Assembly: GCA_036925085.1 (NCBI GenBank)
Contig: JAUPFP010000002.1
Location: 11,561,607 to 11,625,606 of the forward strand
Length of the DNA stretch: 64,000 nt
Origin: Brachycybe producta
Lineage: Eukaryota > Arthropoda > Diplopoda > Playtdesmida > Andrognathidae
Direction: 5' to 3'
Under the pieces are notes generated by a model, which made no database searches, was not told the DNA's origin, and worked only from the letters and a program-made list of their open reading frames with translations. How positions within the stretch are numbered: the stretch's first letter is position 1; each line of letters begins with the position of its first letter. Made by a program: the position numbers and the translations under genes. Shown one piece after another: positions 42,425 to 54,118 of the stretch.

Positions 42425-42835
42425 CGAACATTCGTCCCTTTTGCTACTATTATCCCCTCCCCTTTTTATATTTGAAAGAGAAAATGAGTTTTTCATTTTC
42501 TCTGGTGTGCGCATGCGCGTCGTTTGTTCCTCTTTTTTTACTCCTTTCATTTCAATTTCAGTCATCCCCTCTCCCTTTTTTCTTCCTTCACGTTTCTTTC
42601 ACCCCCGCCCCTTCTACTCTTTCCAACCTTTTCCCCTCTCCAATTTAATATCATGGGGTTCTTGGATGAGGAGTGTGCAACATATAGTTGACCTTGAGAA
42701 AAAAAAAGCGGTTCATTTATTCATTTAAATTTATATAAATTCCGACGTGCTTCAAGGTTTTTGTCCTTGTTTGTACAGCATTAATCACACACACACACAC
42801 ACACACACACAGACCTGGCTTATATAATTACACAT
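42425..42835 (-). repeat. Microsatellite-associated repeat, copy 2 (inverted)
   Basis: It contains GCGGTTCATTTATTCATTTA, the GAATTTATATAAATT segment inverted, GTCCTTGTTTGTACAGC and a (CA)n tract at 42,786-42,811. With copy 1 it makes an inverted pair around 41.1-42.4 kb. Confidence 0.75.
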
Positions 42836-43317
42836 TTTAAAATAGTTCGTAATTTTCTTTGATTGTTTTTTAAAAAAAATGATAAAATATACTGAAGATC
42901 TACATAATTATAAATATTGGTGATAATGATATGGACACGTGCAATAAACGTGTTTAAAAAATTCAATATTTAATGGGGTTTAACTTAAAATGTTAGGAAT
43001 CTCAATATTGGACAAGATTTTAATTTTTGATAAAAATGATAGTTCTTATATTTTCCGCAATTCTAGTATTTTTTAGTTATGGTTTCAATTTTATGTTACT
43101 CGTAATACAATATGATGAAAGCTTGAAAATCGTAAAGATTTCGAAACATTCAACCAAATTCAACATTTTATTTTATATATTTTCTCGTTTTGTTTTATTT
43201 AAACCCCTCTTCAACATTTCACCTCAATTTTTTTTTGTTTGGGAAAAAAAGAGAAAAAACTTTATTATTGAGCTTTTTGTTCTCCCCTCCTCTTGATGTA
43301 CATTATATAGTAATAAA

Positions 43318-43619
43318 TAGGGCTCGGATTTTTATGCAATATCAAGCAAATATTTCTCAAATTGCGGCCCACGTGCCAATTGTGAAGTAATCATCATCAT
43401 TAGAACAAATGCAATTATGCTTTTTTTTATCAAAAAGTCTGGTTAGAGGTTGTCAACTAGAGAGTTTTCTAGCCTCTAACTAGTGCTTTTTTATTGAAAC
43501 AAAATTCATAATTGTTGGTTGAATCTAAAACAGGAGAAGAGATTGTTACTTCACAATTGGCACTTGGGTCACAAATTGGGAAACAGTTTGCTTGATATTG
43601 CATGAAAATCCGAACCCTA
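43318..43619. mobile_element. TA-flanked mariner-like MITE, copy E
   Basis: Best-preserved termini: TA then GGGCTCGGATTTTTATGCAA on the left, and TTGCATGAAAATCCGAACCC then TA on the right. The body follows the family pattern, with a slightly shortened centre. Confidence 0.88.
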
Positions 43620-44108
43620 GTAATCAATGTAAAAATAAGTCTTTATATTTTTAAAGAGAACTTTTGAAAGAAATCTTGTTTTTATGCTTTATTTTCTGTT
43701 CTTGAATTGAGAATATTAAGGGGGGAGAGGGGGCTATAAAATGTACAAGAATGAGAATTTGGAAGCTCAATCGACCTTTTTTTTTTAGAAGGCTTCCAAA
43801 GTGAATTGGAATTTTAGAAAAGTGCTTTAGAAATAATAAGAAATATATGAAGAAGACTTAAGACAAAAGAAAAAAGAAATTTCACAAGACAAAAAAAAAC
43901 TTGTTTCAAACGAAAAGAACCGAAGTTATTATGGAAAAAAAAATAGAGAATAAAAAAAAAAGACGTTGACAATTGGCATAAAATATAGTTTCGTCATGTT
44001 CCGAGTGTGGTGTTGCCAACTTGGAAGATTTGACATCGCAATGAATACCAATTATTAGAAAATACACATAAACAAAGAATACATGTGTAATCACTAATCA
44101 AGTCATAA

Positions 44109-44292
44109 GTACGCCAAGAGTCATATGCGACATATTGTGTACTCTGAGACATATTGTGACACATGAAGACATATTGTGACATTGTGACATACTGTGTTCT
44201 CCATTCTGAGAATGGAGAGCTGATGTACAATAGGCCTATAGCCAAATGGCAGGATGGCCTTTAACACTTATTAGAGAGAGTACGCCAAGAGT
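44109..44292. repeat. Direct repeat GTACGCCAAGAGT flanking 158 bp
   Basis: The 13-mer occurs at 44,109-44,121 and 44,280-44,292. The sequence between contains three to four short ACATATTGTGAC repeats and a TCTCCATTCTGAGAATGGAGA hairpin. This could be a long target duplication or a local duplication. Confidence 0.5.
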
Positions 44293-44320
44293 TTACTCCC
44301 TCATGGTGTAAACTTTTAAC

Positions 44321-44760
44321 TAGAGGTGGAGGACGAATCCTAAATTTTCTCGAATTCCAGTCCTAAAAGGTTCTCGAACTCGTCAAATCTCGAATCTCTC
44401 GAATCCTTTATATAAAAATCTTGTATTATTCATTAAGAAGATACAAATAAATGAAATAATATTAAAAATTAAATTATTAATAATAAAAAACACAGCACTC
44501 AGGGTCGCCACAAGGTGATGATATTGGTGATCCTGGTCCGACTACCGAAATTGCAACAATCGCCGGTTTTTTGTTGTTAGTGAACGCTTCTATTGGACGT
44601 CAATGGAGTTAAAACTGATTTTTCTGAAGTTTTTAACAGTTTTTTTAGGATAGGATTCGAAAGATTCGAAAGACAAAAAAAGTGCAAAGATTCGAATTTA
44701 AGAATCTCGAATATTTTTTTAAGATTCGCAGAATTCGAAGATTCGATTGTCCCATCACTA
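44321..44760. mobile_element. hAT-like non-autonomous element with 8-bp duplication
   Basis: The ends TAGAGGTGGAGGACGAATC and GATTCGATTGTCCCATCACTA are inverted relatives of a TAGTGATGGGA-type terminus common in hAT elements. CTTTTAAC (44,313-44,320) and CTTTTTAC (44,761-44,768) form a 7 of 8 target duplication. The body has many (T)CGAAT(C) repeats and no transposase. Confidence 0.65.
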
Positions 44761-45362
44761 CTTTTTACAGTCAACTTTAACCCGAGGTTCTATGGAAGAC
44801 GGGTTGCGTTGCGCCCTTAAAAAACCACAGGGGCCGGATCTGAGCACGGATTGCCGACACTCAGTGCCGTACATCAACAGACCTTAGACCATCATCACTT
44901 TTTACACATTAAATTACATAGACTTACTTTTAGGACACAGGTGTATCTTTGCCTTTTGGGACAGGTGCTTGTTTAACTGGGCCAAACTAGAGTTAGTGCC
45001 ACCCTGGGCGGTCCTTGAGTTAGCCACCCCCTCCCTCAAAAACATGCCACAATACACATCAGTGGCACAACCAGGGTTCTGGTCTTTGAGGGGCTAATCG
45101 ATATTATCGATACCCAGTGATTGAAATGGTTTATAGTTTTATATTAATTATGAAATTATTAAATAAACCAGTTCCCGATAGTAATTACTTATTAAAGATC
45201 AATTATCAATTTTCCAGAGTTAAAAAATAGTGCTGGATTACAGAATACATTCTGCGAGCACAGCGAGCAACAAAAAATTCGTAACTTCTTCTAGAGGTTT
45301 CCTTTTTAGTTTTATTTTCTGCATTTTAGGCAGACTTCTACAATTCCATCCCCATACAATTG

Positions 45363-45474
45363 CTGCCCGGGGCGGACCGCTCCATCCTCGCTATGTCACT
45401 GCCCGGGGCGGACCGCTCCATCCTCGCTATGTCACTGCCCGGGGCGGACCGCTCCATCCTCGCTATGTCACTGC
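45363..45474. repeat. Minisatellite, three perfect 36-bp units
   Basis: The unit starting GCCCGGGGCGGACCGCTCCA is present three times with no difference that I can see. A partial GCCCGG lies beyond at 45,483. As 36 is a multiple of 3, short open frames run through it on both strands. These are not called. Confidence 0.95.
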
Positions 45475-46626
45475 TATTATAGGCCCGGTATGTCCCAATT
45501 AACAGGAACTCATTGTATATTGAAAAATGCTTTGCTCTCCACAAGAAAAAAAATATTGTGAGAGGGAGAACCAAGCGTCAATGCCCGATATTACCAACCT
45601 AGGATTTTGTAACCAGTTATGTTCCTTGATGACAACCAGACAAGCAAAATAAAAAGCAGCAAATGCTTATATATTTCGAAGTATGCACACGGATAAAGAA
45701 GGAATTTTTTTTCTTTCTGATATCTTTTCTCAGTTGTACTTATGCTTTTATAAATTGCAAGCCATAAGTGTAAAAAAGAGATTTATCTCTTTATGGTCCT
45801 ATCCTTCACTGTTCAATAAACTTTTTGTGTTTTGGTCTTCCTTTAAAATACATCATGTGATTCTATAGAATTTCCTGTTTCAAGTCCTTCAATCTCTCTC
45901 TCTCGCCCTCCCTTCCCCTCCTCCTTCTCTTCTTCGTACAAACACAATTTTATCCCTATATATATATTGACTAGAAAATAACATCAATAGTTCCTCCCGT
46001 TCTCTTTTTATCCCATTCTTCTCTCTTATGATATAAGGATATTTTTCAAAAGGGCTTTTTTTACACCATTTTTTGTGTATTTTTTTTTATTCTTCCAAAC
46101 TGTGATTGTGGCTCGCTTTTTTATCGCTTGTCTCTTTTTTTTGCCATTTCTCTCTCTCTCTAAAAGACTAGAAAAGGACCACTGTGTAGTAAGATACCTT
46201 ATCTATACACAGTTTCCTGTAAGTGGTGGGTACTCTGGAGTGGACCACTTTCTGAAAAAAAAAAAAGAAATACATCGAAATTTCAGTGTGTGTTTCACTA
46301 AAAGTTATTTCTCACTGAATTCCAATTGCTTGCAATATTTATAAGTATTTTTGTTGTTGTTGTTGTTAGTTTCAAGTTAGAAAACAAAAGAAATAAAACC
46401 GGAAATAAAACAAACCCCCCCCCCCCCAGATCTATTAGAAAAGAGACAAAACTTTTAGAAGTAACTTTTTTTTTCTTCTCTTCTGATAAGAAATTGACAT
46501 TTTTTGTTGTTTGTTTCTAATACACTTTTTAATTATAAAGATTGTATTTGTGAAAGCATCAATCAAAATGGTTTAGGACCAAATTAATTGTTAAATAAAA
46601 TGTCAACAGAGAAAATAAATAATTAC

Positions 46627-46956
46627 TAGGCCTCCGGATTTGTATGCAATATATCAAGTAAATGTTTCTCAATCTGTGGCCCAAGTGTACCTATTGTCAA
46701 GTAATAATTTCTCCGTTTAAATCAACCAACAATTGTTTGTTTTTTTAATCAAAAGCATTCTTTAGAGGCTAGAAGATTCTAGATGACAACTGATAGTGAT
46801 AAGACATATAGCCTCTAATCAGCCTTTTTTTATCAGAACAAGTATAATTGTTGGTTGCTCTAATGATGATGATTGATGAATGATTATTTCACAATTGGTA
46901 CTTGAGCCACAAATTGAGAAACAGTTGGTTGATATTGCATAAAAATCCGAATCCTA
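46627..46956. mobile_element. TA-flanked mariner-like MITE, copy F
   Basis: TA then GGCCTCCGGATTTGTATGCA at the left and ...AAAATCCGAATCC then TA at the right. The TGTGGCCCAAGTG / GAGCCACAAATTGAGAAACA pair and TAGAGGCTAGAAG / TAGCCTCTAATCAG centre are present. Confidence 0.82.
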
Positions 46957-48969
46957 GTTATTACAAAAAAAATATACTAAAGTGAGAAAACAAGAATTGT
47001 TCTTATAAAATCTTAATTGTGTGTGTCACAAGTAGGAATTGTCTGTTCAGTTTAATTTTTTATGATAAAAGAGATGAAACAAAAGAACTTTTTTTTTTCA
47101 AAATTGCAATTATTTTTTTTTTTTGTTGGTATATTTCTTACAAATTATTTATTTTAGTTTTTGTTATTTGAAAACAGTTGTGGTGTCTAGACTTTTAGAT
47201 AAAAAAAAAGTCAATTTTACAAGAAGAAGAAGAAGAAGAAGAAAAAAACTACTATACATGGTGTTCTATAAGTTAGGAATCCTGACACATTGATCACCAG
47301 CGCCATAACAAGGGTAACCCCAGTTATGCAAGGCCCTTATTCAAATTTTTTTTCAGTGTGAGATATTGACAGAAATTGATGAAATTTAGCTGTAATGTGT
47401 TTTTTTTTTTTTTGTTTCAATATAGCTGAATATTTTATAGTTTTGTGAAAAGAAAAAAAAAGTATAAAAAGTATAAACTTTTATTTTTGAAAAACCGTTT
47501 AAGAAAATCATTCATAATAGCAAAGAGATATGATGTCAGTTACATGGTATCACTTCTTAACCGACGACGATATGGTGAAAAGGGTGGCAATGGAGCAAAA
47601 AAAAACGTTGAGAATCGACTGCTCTTTTTTATATACAGTATAAATAGGGAATAAAATAAAATACTCATGTCGAAATGTACTTTATAATAATGTTTGAGCT
47701 TGTGTAGTAAAATTCGAGTTATGAATAATCAGAAATCAGATAGAAAAATAGAGAAAGAAAAAAAAAAGTGCGCTAAAAATGGAATGTAAAGTTAAGCCAT
47801 CTGCATAATTGAATGCGTTGACACACAAAAGTAAGGGGAGTTTTTTTGTTGAACAAAAATGATGAAAAAAAAAACACGAAAGCAAATTTTTTAAAAATAT
47901 ATTTTGTTTGCATTTTGTTCAAAAATATCATGAAAAAATAAAAAAAAAATTCTTATAGAAATAAATGGTCAAATATTAAAGAAAATCAATGAAAATTTAT
48001 CGCAAGTTTGTTAACAAACAGTTCAGATAATGCTTGTTCATAAAGCAACTTCAAGAAGAAGAAGATAATTCAAAGTTTGTAAGAAACTAGACTAGTCAGA
48101 TAGTTTTTCTGCCAAACACATTTTACTATATCGTTTAAAATAAACTTTTTTTTATTGCACTTTGATTAAGAAGGGTAATGGAGATATAAAATGTTTTATT
48201 TTAAAAGATGTATATTATATAATTGAAAATACTTTCAACATAATGTAATTATCTTCTAGTCTGGTGTAGCTTTCTATAGCAAAACATTTTAAAAAATATT
48301 TCACTTTGAAAACTTAAAAATGACTTTAAAATCACCTGAAATACAAAATGTGAAAACCGAAATCTGAAATCGAATAACATTAAAATGACAAAAAAAAATG
48401 TATAATAAATTGATATTTTGTGACAAATTTAATAAAACTGAAAAGATTTAGAATTGTTGCATATTTATTATACTGATGATACTCTTTTTATTATAAAGAG
48501 GGGAATATGAATAACAGAAAAAAATGAATTTGCATAAAATATTTTACAATATTAACATTTGAGTAGATTTCATAACGAAAATAAAAATATGATATATGGA
48601 ATTTTTTGAACCCTCTTCTTTCCTACTGTGAATATTAAGTTTAAATGGGAATAGAGATGAGATAAAGACGAATGGGGGTCACTTTTTCTTTACGATGTAA
48701 AAAAAAAACTGTTTAACGCCTAAATTTGAAAAGCTTTGTAACCCATCTACTCTCTAATAGAATTTCACATATAATATACATTTTATGAATATATATTTTC
48801 TCTCTTTTTATGGTCTTTTTATTCGTCTCTGTCCAACACAAATTTATGGGTTATTAGACACCAAAATAGTATTGGTTGCAATATTATAGCAAGTATCAAA
48901 ATGAAATTATTCAGTTTTATCTCGATTAAAGCTTGAAAGGAACTAAGCGCATTTAAAAAGTGTGAATTA
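46957..48969. other. No gene seen; AT-rich
   Basis: Long T and A runs, an AAG repeat at 47,221-47,243 and one TTTAGAAACTAGAAG-family copy near 48,060-48,290. Nothing else stands out. Confidence 0.7.
48060..48290. repeat. TTTAGAAACTAGAAG-family palindromic repeat, copy
   Basis: AAGAAACTAGACTAGTCAG near 48,081 and the inverted TCTTCTAGTCTGGTG near 48,251 bound it. The TTTAAAATAAACTTTTTTT block is inside. Confidence 0.55.
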
Positions 48970-49466
48970 TAAGGGTGCGTTCAGACTACTGGTACTCGAG
49001 CTGAGGGAGGTGGCTCGTCAACAAGCCCGCGTGATGTTGACGGATTCGCGAGCAGCGATACAAGTAGCATGAGTAATGCAAGCCAAGGGGCTCCTCTGGC
49101 TCCACTTGGTGTCGGTACATCAAAGAGGTGCTCCTCAAGACTTGCAAGTCATTGGTTTTAGAGGTTCCAATTCATTCTAGTTTTCAGAGGTTTTTGGATT
49201 ACAATTACAATTACAATTAGTACTCTGCTAGCAGCCAAATAGGCCTATGGCAGAGGGACATAAAAGTCCACATGCAGCATTAAGCCATGGATGCCTCCTC
49301 GCAGTTTCAAGAACATCCTGATGCCTTCACAATTTTGTTAGGCTCCTGTTGTTTAGCACTGATAATCAGATCCCCACCAGTCAAGGCCTCTCAATAATAA
49401 TTGAACTCTCAACACTCAGTTGTCAAGAGCATGAGCCCGAGTACGATTAGTCTAAACGCACCCTTA
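48970..49466. mobile_element. TIR element with AGGGTGCGTTYAGACTA ends
   Basis: TAAGGGTGCGTTCAGACTAC (left) and ...TAGTCTAAACGCACCCTTA (right) are inverted copies over more than 30 bp, including GTACTCG / CGAGTAC. TA may be the target site. The middle (about 49,210-49,300) contains a fragment of the AAACCCAAAGATATAAAC-family repeat (AGGCCTATGGCAGAGGGACA), so that fragment was captured or inserted. Confidence 0.75.
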
Positions 49467-49501
49467 GATATACAGTTATGGCTGGATCTTAGGGCCAACA
49501 A

Positions 49502-49555
49502 CATTATTATTATTATTATTATTGTATATATATATAATATCCCAGGTCTGTGTAT

Positions 49556-49600
<45 letters not shown>
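49502..49600. repeat. (ATT)n then (GT)n microsatellites
   Basis: An ATT run at 49,502-49,524 and a GT run to 49,600 sit at the head of the repeat copy that follows. Confidence 0.95.
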
Positions 49601-49601
<1 letters not shown>

Positions 49602-49905
49602 AGTAACAAAACCATTGAAGCACGTCGGAATTTATATAAATTTGAATAAATGAACCGTTTTTTTTTCTCAAGGTCAACTATATGTTGAACTCTTCCTTTG
49701 GAAAGTGTAGAAGGGGGGAGAGAGAGAGAGAAAAGTGGGAGGGGGTGATGAGAAAAGGTTGGAAAGTGTAGAAGGAGAGAGAGAGAGAAAAGTGGGAGGG
49801 GTGACTGAAATTGAAATGAAAGGAGTAAAAAAAGGACAAAACTACGCGCATACGCACAATTGCCTGTGAATTTTGCTCCCGTCATTTATGACGGTTTACC
49901 CCACT
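49540..49905 (+). repeat. Microsatellite-associated repeat, copy 3
   Basis: It shares CCAGGTCTGTGT, then GCACGTCGGAATTTATATAA and AATGAACCGTTTTTTTTTCT with copies 1 and 2. The CAATTGCCTGTGAATTTTGC block near its end matches copy 1 beyond its nested insert. Confidence 0.75.
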
Positions 49906-50765
49906 AGTCTTTATATAATATCTAATTTACGTTACGTTCATTCCTTGTTGGTGTTCTACCTGGGTTGGTTTTGTTCCTCTGTGACATACAATATATTTTA
50001 TATTGACCTTTTGGTGATAAACTATTAATATACAGCGGTGTGCTTGAGATATGATCCAATCAAAATTGTCACAAAAACCAGTTTTTTTCATTCTTGCTAA
50101 ATATTTCTTAGGAATTTTTTTTTCTTTCCATTTGTCAATAAATTACTTTCTTTAAAAGCATAATGTTGCAATTCTAGAAAATAATAAAATTCTTTGAACA
50201 GTCGTGTCCACTTATTAAAAAGAAGTTTCTTCTTATTCTGACTAACAATCATTTGGAAATATTGCTGTTAATAATGTACTAACCATTGAAAAGACCATAT
50301 TTGATTCAAATGAATACATGTGTGTGTAACCCTCCATTTTTCTTAGAACAACTTTGTTTTAAACTTTAAAACAAAAGTTTTTTTTTGGAGGTAAAATGGT
50401 TATATGTAATTACAGCATGACTGGATACATGTAAATGCATTCACCGGATATACAAAAGGTGTGCATTGTATTTTTTCTTGTTGTTGTCTTGTTAGATAAT
50501 TGTTTATATCTTTCCAAGACTTAGAAGATGGTGGGGTGGAGGAGGTTAGTAATTACATTTTCTTTGAAAATATTATGAAAATATATATATGGGGAAATGG
50601 GAGGTCGACTTAAAAAATAAAACTATTCTTAATAAATATAATCGTTTCTTAAAATAGACATTGCATTTTTTTTTAATGTGTGGGTAATTTTTTTTAATAA
50701 TAATTTTTAGTAATCTTAAAAATATATGACAACTAATAAAAGTTAAAATAAACCTGTAATGTATT

Positions 50766-50930
50766 CAGTGCCGGACTGGCTAGTGGTTGGCCCCACTGGC
50801 TATGAAATTGTGTTGGCCCCAGCCCCAAAATAACCAATGATTTGCCCTTTATTTATTTTTGGCCCCATTTTCTTTTGGACCCCAATTGACCGGCGATCGC
50901 CAGTCAGCCGGCCGGGCCAGTCCGGGCCTG
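50766..50930. mobile_element. hAT-type MITE, 165 bp, perfect 8-bp target duplication
   Basis: AATGTATT (50,758-50,765) and AATGTATT (50,931-50,938) flank CAGTGCCGGACTGGC ... GCCAGTCCGGGCCTG, a near-perfect inverted terminus pair. CAG/CTG-type ends plus 8-bp duplication identify the hAT superfamily. The interior is rich in GGCCCC. Confidence 0.9.
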
Positions 50931-50938
50931 AATGTATT

Positions 50939-52130
50939 AAACATTATAAAACTAAATGGTGTTTTAGCTATGTTCTGAGTGGTGGCCCATTCGCTAAATG
51001 TGTCTGGCTCAATCAGCCCATTCAATGTACTTTCTAGCCCAATTTCGTCCTGCTCTGGCCCATTCATTTGTACTGCCAACTTCACAGACGTTGTTTAAGT
51101 TTAGCTCTTTAGTCTGAATTCTACATATAGAACTCAATAGAAGCTACCAGTAATAAATATTATTTAGCTCCTACTGTGTAATTATTTTATACATAAAACT
51201 GCATATTCTAGTATTTTTAATATTTTTCTCTTCTAAATTCCATCTTTCTTAACACTCTATGACGTTTTGAGTGCTGCAAATTGCCCTGTCGTCATCAATT
51301 TCAGTGTAAATCCTGAATCTCTCTCTCTCTCTCAAACCCCCGTTTTTGACACTGACACTCCAATGTTATTGTTGTGTGTGTCTTATCTAGACTAGAATAA
51401 AAAATGTTGGTTGGATCCTCAGAGATATAAATTTCAAGATCTGCAGAAATTCAATTTCAGAGATTCACATCATTTCTTTCTTTTTAATAAAAAAAAGCAC
51501 AAAAATAGCATAAATCTTGAGGAATGTTTGTGTATTTTAGTTTTATATTCACTATAAAAAAATATTTTCTCACTTTGCTTTCTTACTTATTTTATATAAA
51601 AATGAAAGAAGAGAAAACACGTTCAATTTTTAAGTGCTTTTTCTTCTTCTAAATTGGTTGAAAAGTGGAAAGTTTTTAGTCTTATTTATGGTTCCATATA
51701 TGTAATAGGCCTATTCAATTTTTTTGATTTGTTGCAAATACGGAATACTAAAAGATGAACGTTCGGAGGACTTTTCAAACAAGAATATAGTGTAGAATCT
51801 AGATATAGACTCACTCTAAGGCCCTTGACACACAGACTACTTTTCGACTGCAAAATGAAGTCGAAGCTAGTCCTAGCTGAGCAATCAATTGGGGGATCTG
51901 TATTTGTAAAAGGTTAAAAAAAACCGGACCTTATAGAAACACCTCAATGACGCCCACTCCGAATTGGCCTAACTTTTGAGGAGCCTATTGCACAGGGGAA
52001 ATGAAGACATTTATGTCTTGCATACTTCACCGGGAATGTGTAGTACACCCAACAGTTCCATCCCCAATCTTCCGGTTTATGTGCAAAGGATGTATGGAGC
52101 AAATATTGGGCAATCCATTGGGTGGTCTGT
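50939..52130. other. No gene seen; one pair of direct repeats
   Basis: A 30-bp sequence (GAGCAATCAATTGGGGGATC near 51,879 and GGGCAATCCATTGGGTGGTC near 52,112) is repeated directly about 230 bp apart, bracketing a GC-richer patch with AAACCGGAC / TCTTCCGGTTTA inverted ends. The rest is AT-rich. Confidence 0.5.
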
Positions 52131-52543
52131 AATTGTATTGATTTAGTATTTTAATTTGTTCAGATATTTAATAAAGTCAAATTTATCTTGTTCATGGCCT
52201 TAATTGGACTCCTTAAAAAAATTCAACCACAAACATTTAACTTGAATGCATTTAGCTCAAGTTTAGGTAATACCTTGCACACACACATGAGTTAAATGAA
52301 TTCAAATTAAATGTGTTTAGGTGAATTATACGGAATCCAGTTAAGGACATGAACACCAAATAAAAATTGACTTTGTTATTAATATTTTAAATTAAAAAAC
52401 TAAATCAATATTTTGTCAAATAGTTTATATAATTATATTTAAGTTAATTAACTCAATATTTTCGAATTATTGTTTGTTTGTCCTTCACAGGGCTCTGTAG
52501 AACACATTTATTTTTTAAATGTATTTAAATTATCAGGTGTGTA
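52130..52543. repeat. Head-to-head inverted copies of the 7.2 kb repeat
   Basis: The first part (about 52,130-52,275) reads in the same direction as the 7226-7526 repeat. The second (about 52,265-52,543) is its reverse complement nearly end to end. They meet near TAATACCTTGCACACACACA. Similar palindromic head-to-head arrangement suggests inverted duplication or a full palindromic element of which 7.2 kb is half. Confidence 0.7.
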
Positions 52544-53394
52544 CTAGGTATCGGGTACCGGTATAACATTTTTAACTTGAATATATGCATGTACAAATTC
52601 CCATTGAGTATTTACACTTAAATATTGCACACAAAAATTATATTAAATTACAAGGTAAAAAAAGTCAAGAGTTTATTTTCTACTCTTGATTCTACTATAG
52701 ATTCTCATTGTACTGTTCTCTTTATGTTTAGAAATTTAAAATAGCAACTAAAATATATAACAAACATCACACAAATGATGTTTTTTTTATCAAATGTACA
52801 TTTTATTTCTCAGTATGAAATATTAGAGACTTGATGGTGCATTTAAATATATATGATGCATAGACACAATATACACATATAGTGTCATAATAAGGGCATT
52901 TTTATGAGTGGTTTCATACCTCATAAAATTCGTTCTATGTGTAGCTTGTTATACATACAGTATGTATAATTTTCGTTGAATAATATTGCTATAAAAAGCA
53001 TTTTATGCAACAACAACCTCTCTTGTTTTATATGACTATGACTATTCTACCCTCTTATTTCATTTGAATTTATATGGTAAAATGATAGTGTTTTTTTTTG
53101 TGGAGGAATGAAATAAAGTAGCCGCCAAACAAAAAAAAAATAACCCTCCTACAACAAATCAAAACGATCTTTACTTATATAAATCAAGAAAGAGCTAAAT
53201 GGGAAATAAATTGTTAATATCATAAATTTTAAATAAACTAGAAAAGCTTTAAAAATGGGGAGATAAACAATGTAATTATGCATCGGATGCTATTTTTGGA
53301 TTCTAGAAATAATGTTTCTACAAATAAATCAGACGTATGAATAATATTGGCTTTAAGATTCAAATTTTTATTGATTTATGTCAAACACTAATTA

Positions 53395-53640
53395 TTCTGT
53401 CTTTCAGGTGCAAAATTAAGAGAAACTTGAATGTGTTTTAGAAACTAGAAGGGTTGTTCTATCACTTAAAAGCACTTTCATGTTGGTATCTTTTAAAATA
53501 GGCTTTTTGTGAGTTTGAAAATGACCTAACTTTAGGCAGACGTTATATTTCTTTAAATTTTTGTCTATTTTTGTTACCTTTCTAGTTCTGAAAACACTTT
53601 CTAGTTTCTTTTTTGACTTCTGAAAGACAGAAATAATCAG
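53395..53640. repeat. TTTAGAAACTAGAAG-family palindromic repeat, copy
   Basis: GTGTTTTAGAAACTAGAAGG near 53,432 and the inverted CTTTCTAGTTCTGAAAAC near 53,578 bound it. TCATGTTGGTATCTTTTAAA, shared with other copies, follows the left end. Confidence 0.6.
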
Positions 53641-54118
53641 AATTTGAAACTCATCTGTCCAATAAATATGTAAAATTATCTGATCTCATCCACATTTCGT
53701 GTTAAACGGTTTCCACAGTAATTATATTAAATGATGTGACATTAAAAATGATGCAAATAAGAAATGATAAGGGAGGAGATAGGGGGGGGGGATTGAATAT
53801 TTTTAATTAAGAGAAAATGGAGTTTCGTGAATAAAAGAGATTCTTTTTAGGAATGTGCACTTGTAAAAAAAAAATTAGTGTCAAATGTTGTGTGTGTTTC
53901 ATAGAAACTCTCAAGTTGAATATTCTCTTTTGATTGACACTTTGTGGTGGAACCACTTAAAAGTTGAGTGAACTTTTTACCCAGTTCAAATCTCAACTGA
54001 CAAATTCACTTAAACAAAAAAAAAAGGTGAAGGACAGGAGATAGAAAAAAATTATTTTTAAAAAAAGTATGAAAGTCATGCCCCTCATGTAGAACCTATG
54101 AGAAATTTCATATACAAT

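Noticed and set aside
45230-45502. 90-aa frame with repeated A-R-G-G-P-L-H-P-R-Y-V-T motif
   Set aside because: Created by three 36-bp minisatellite units.
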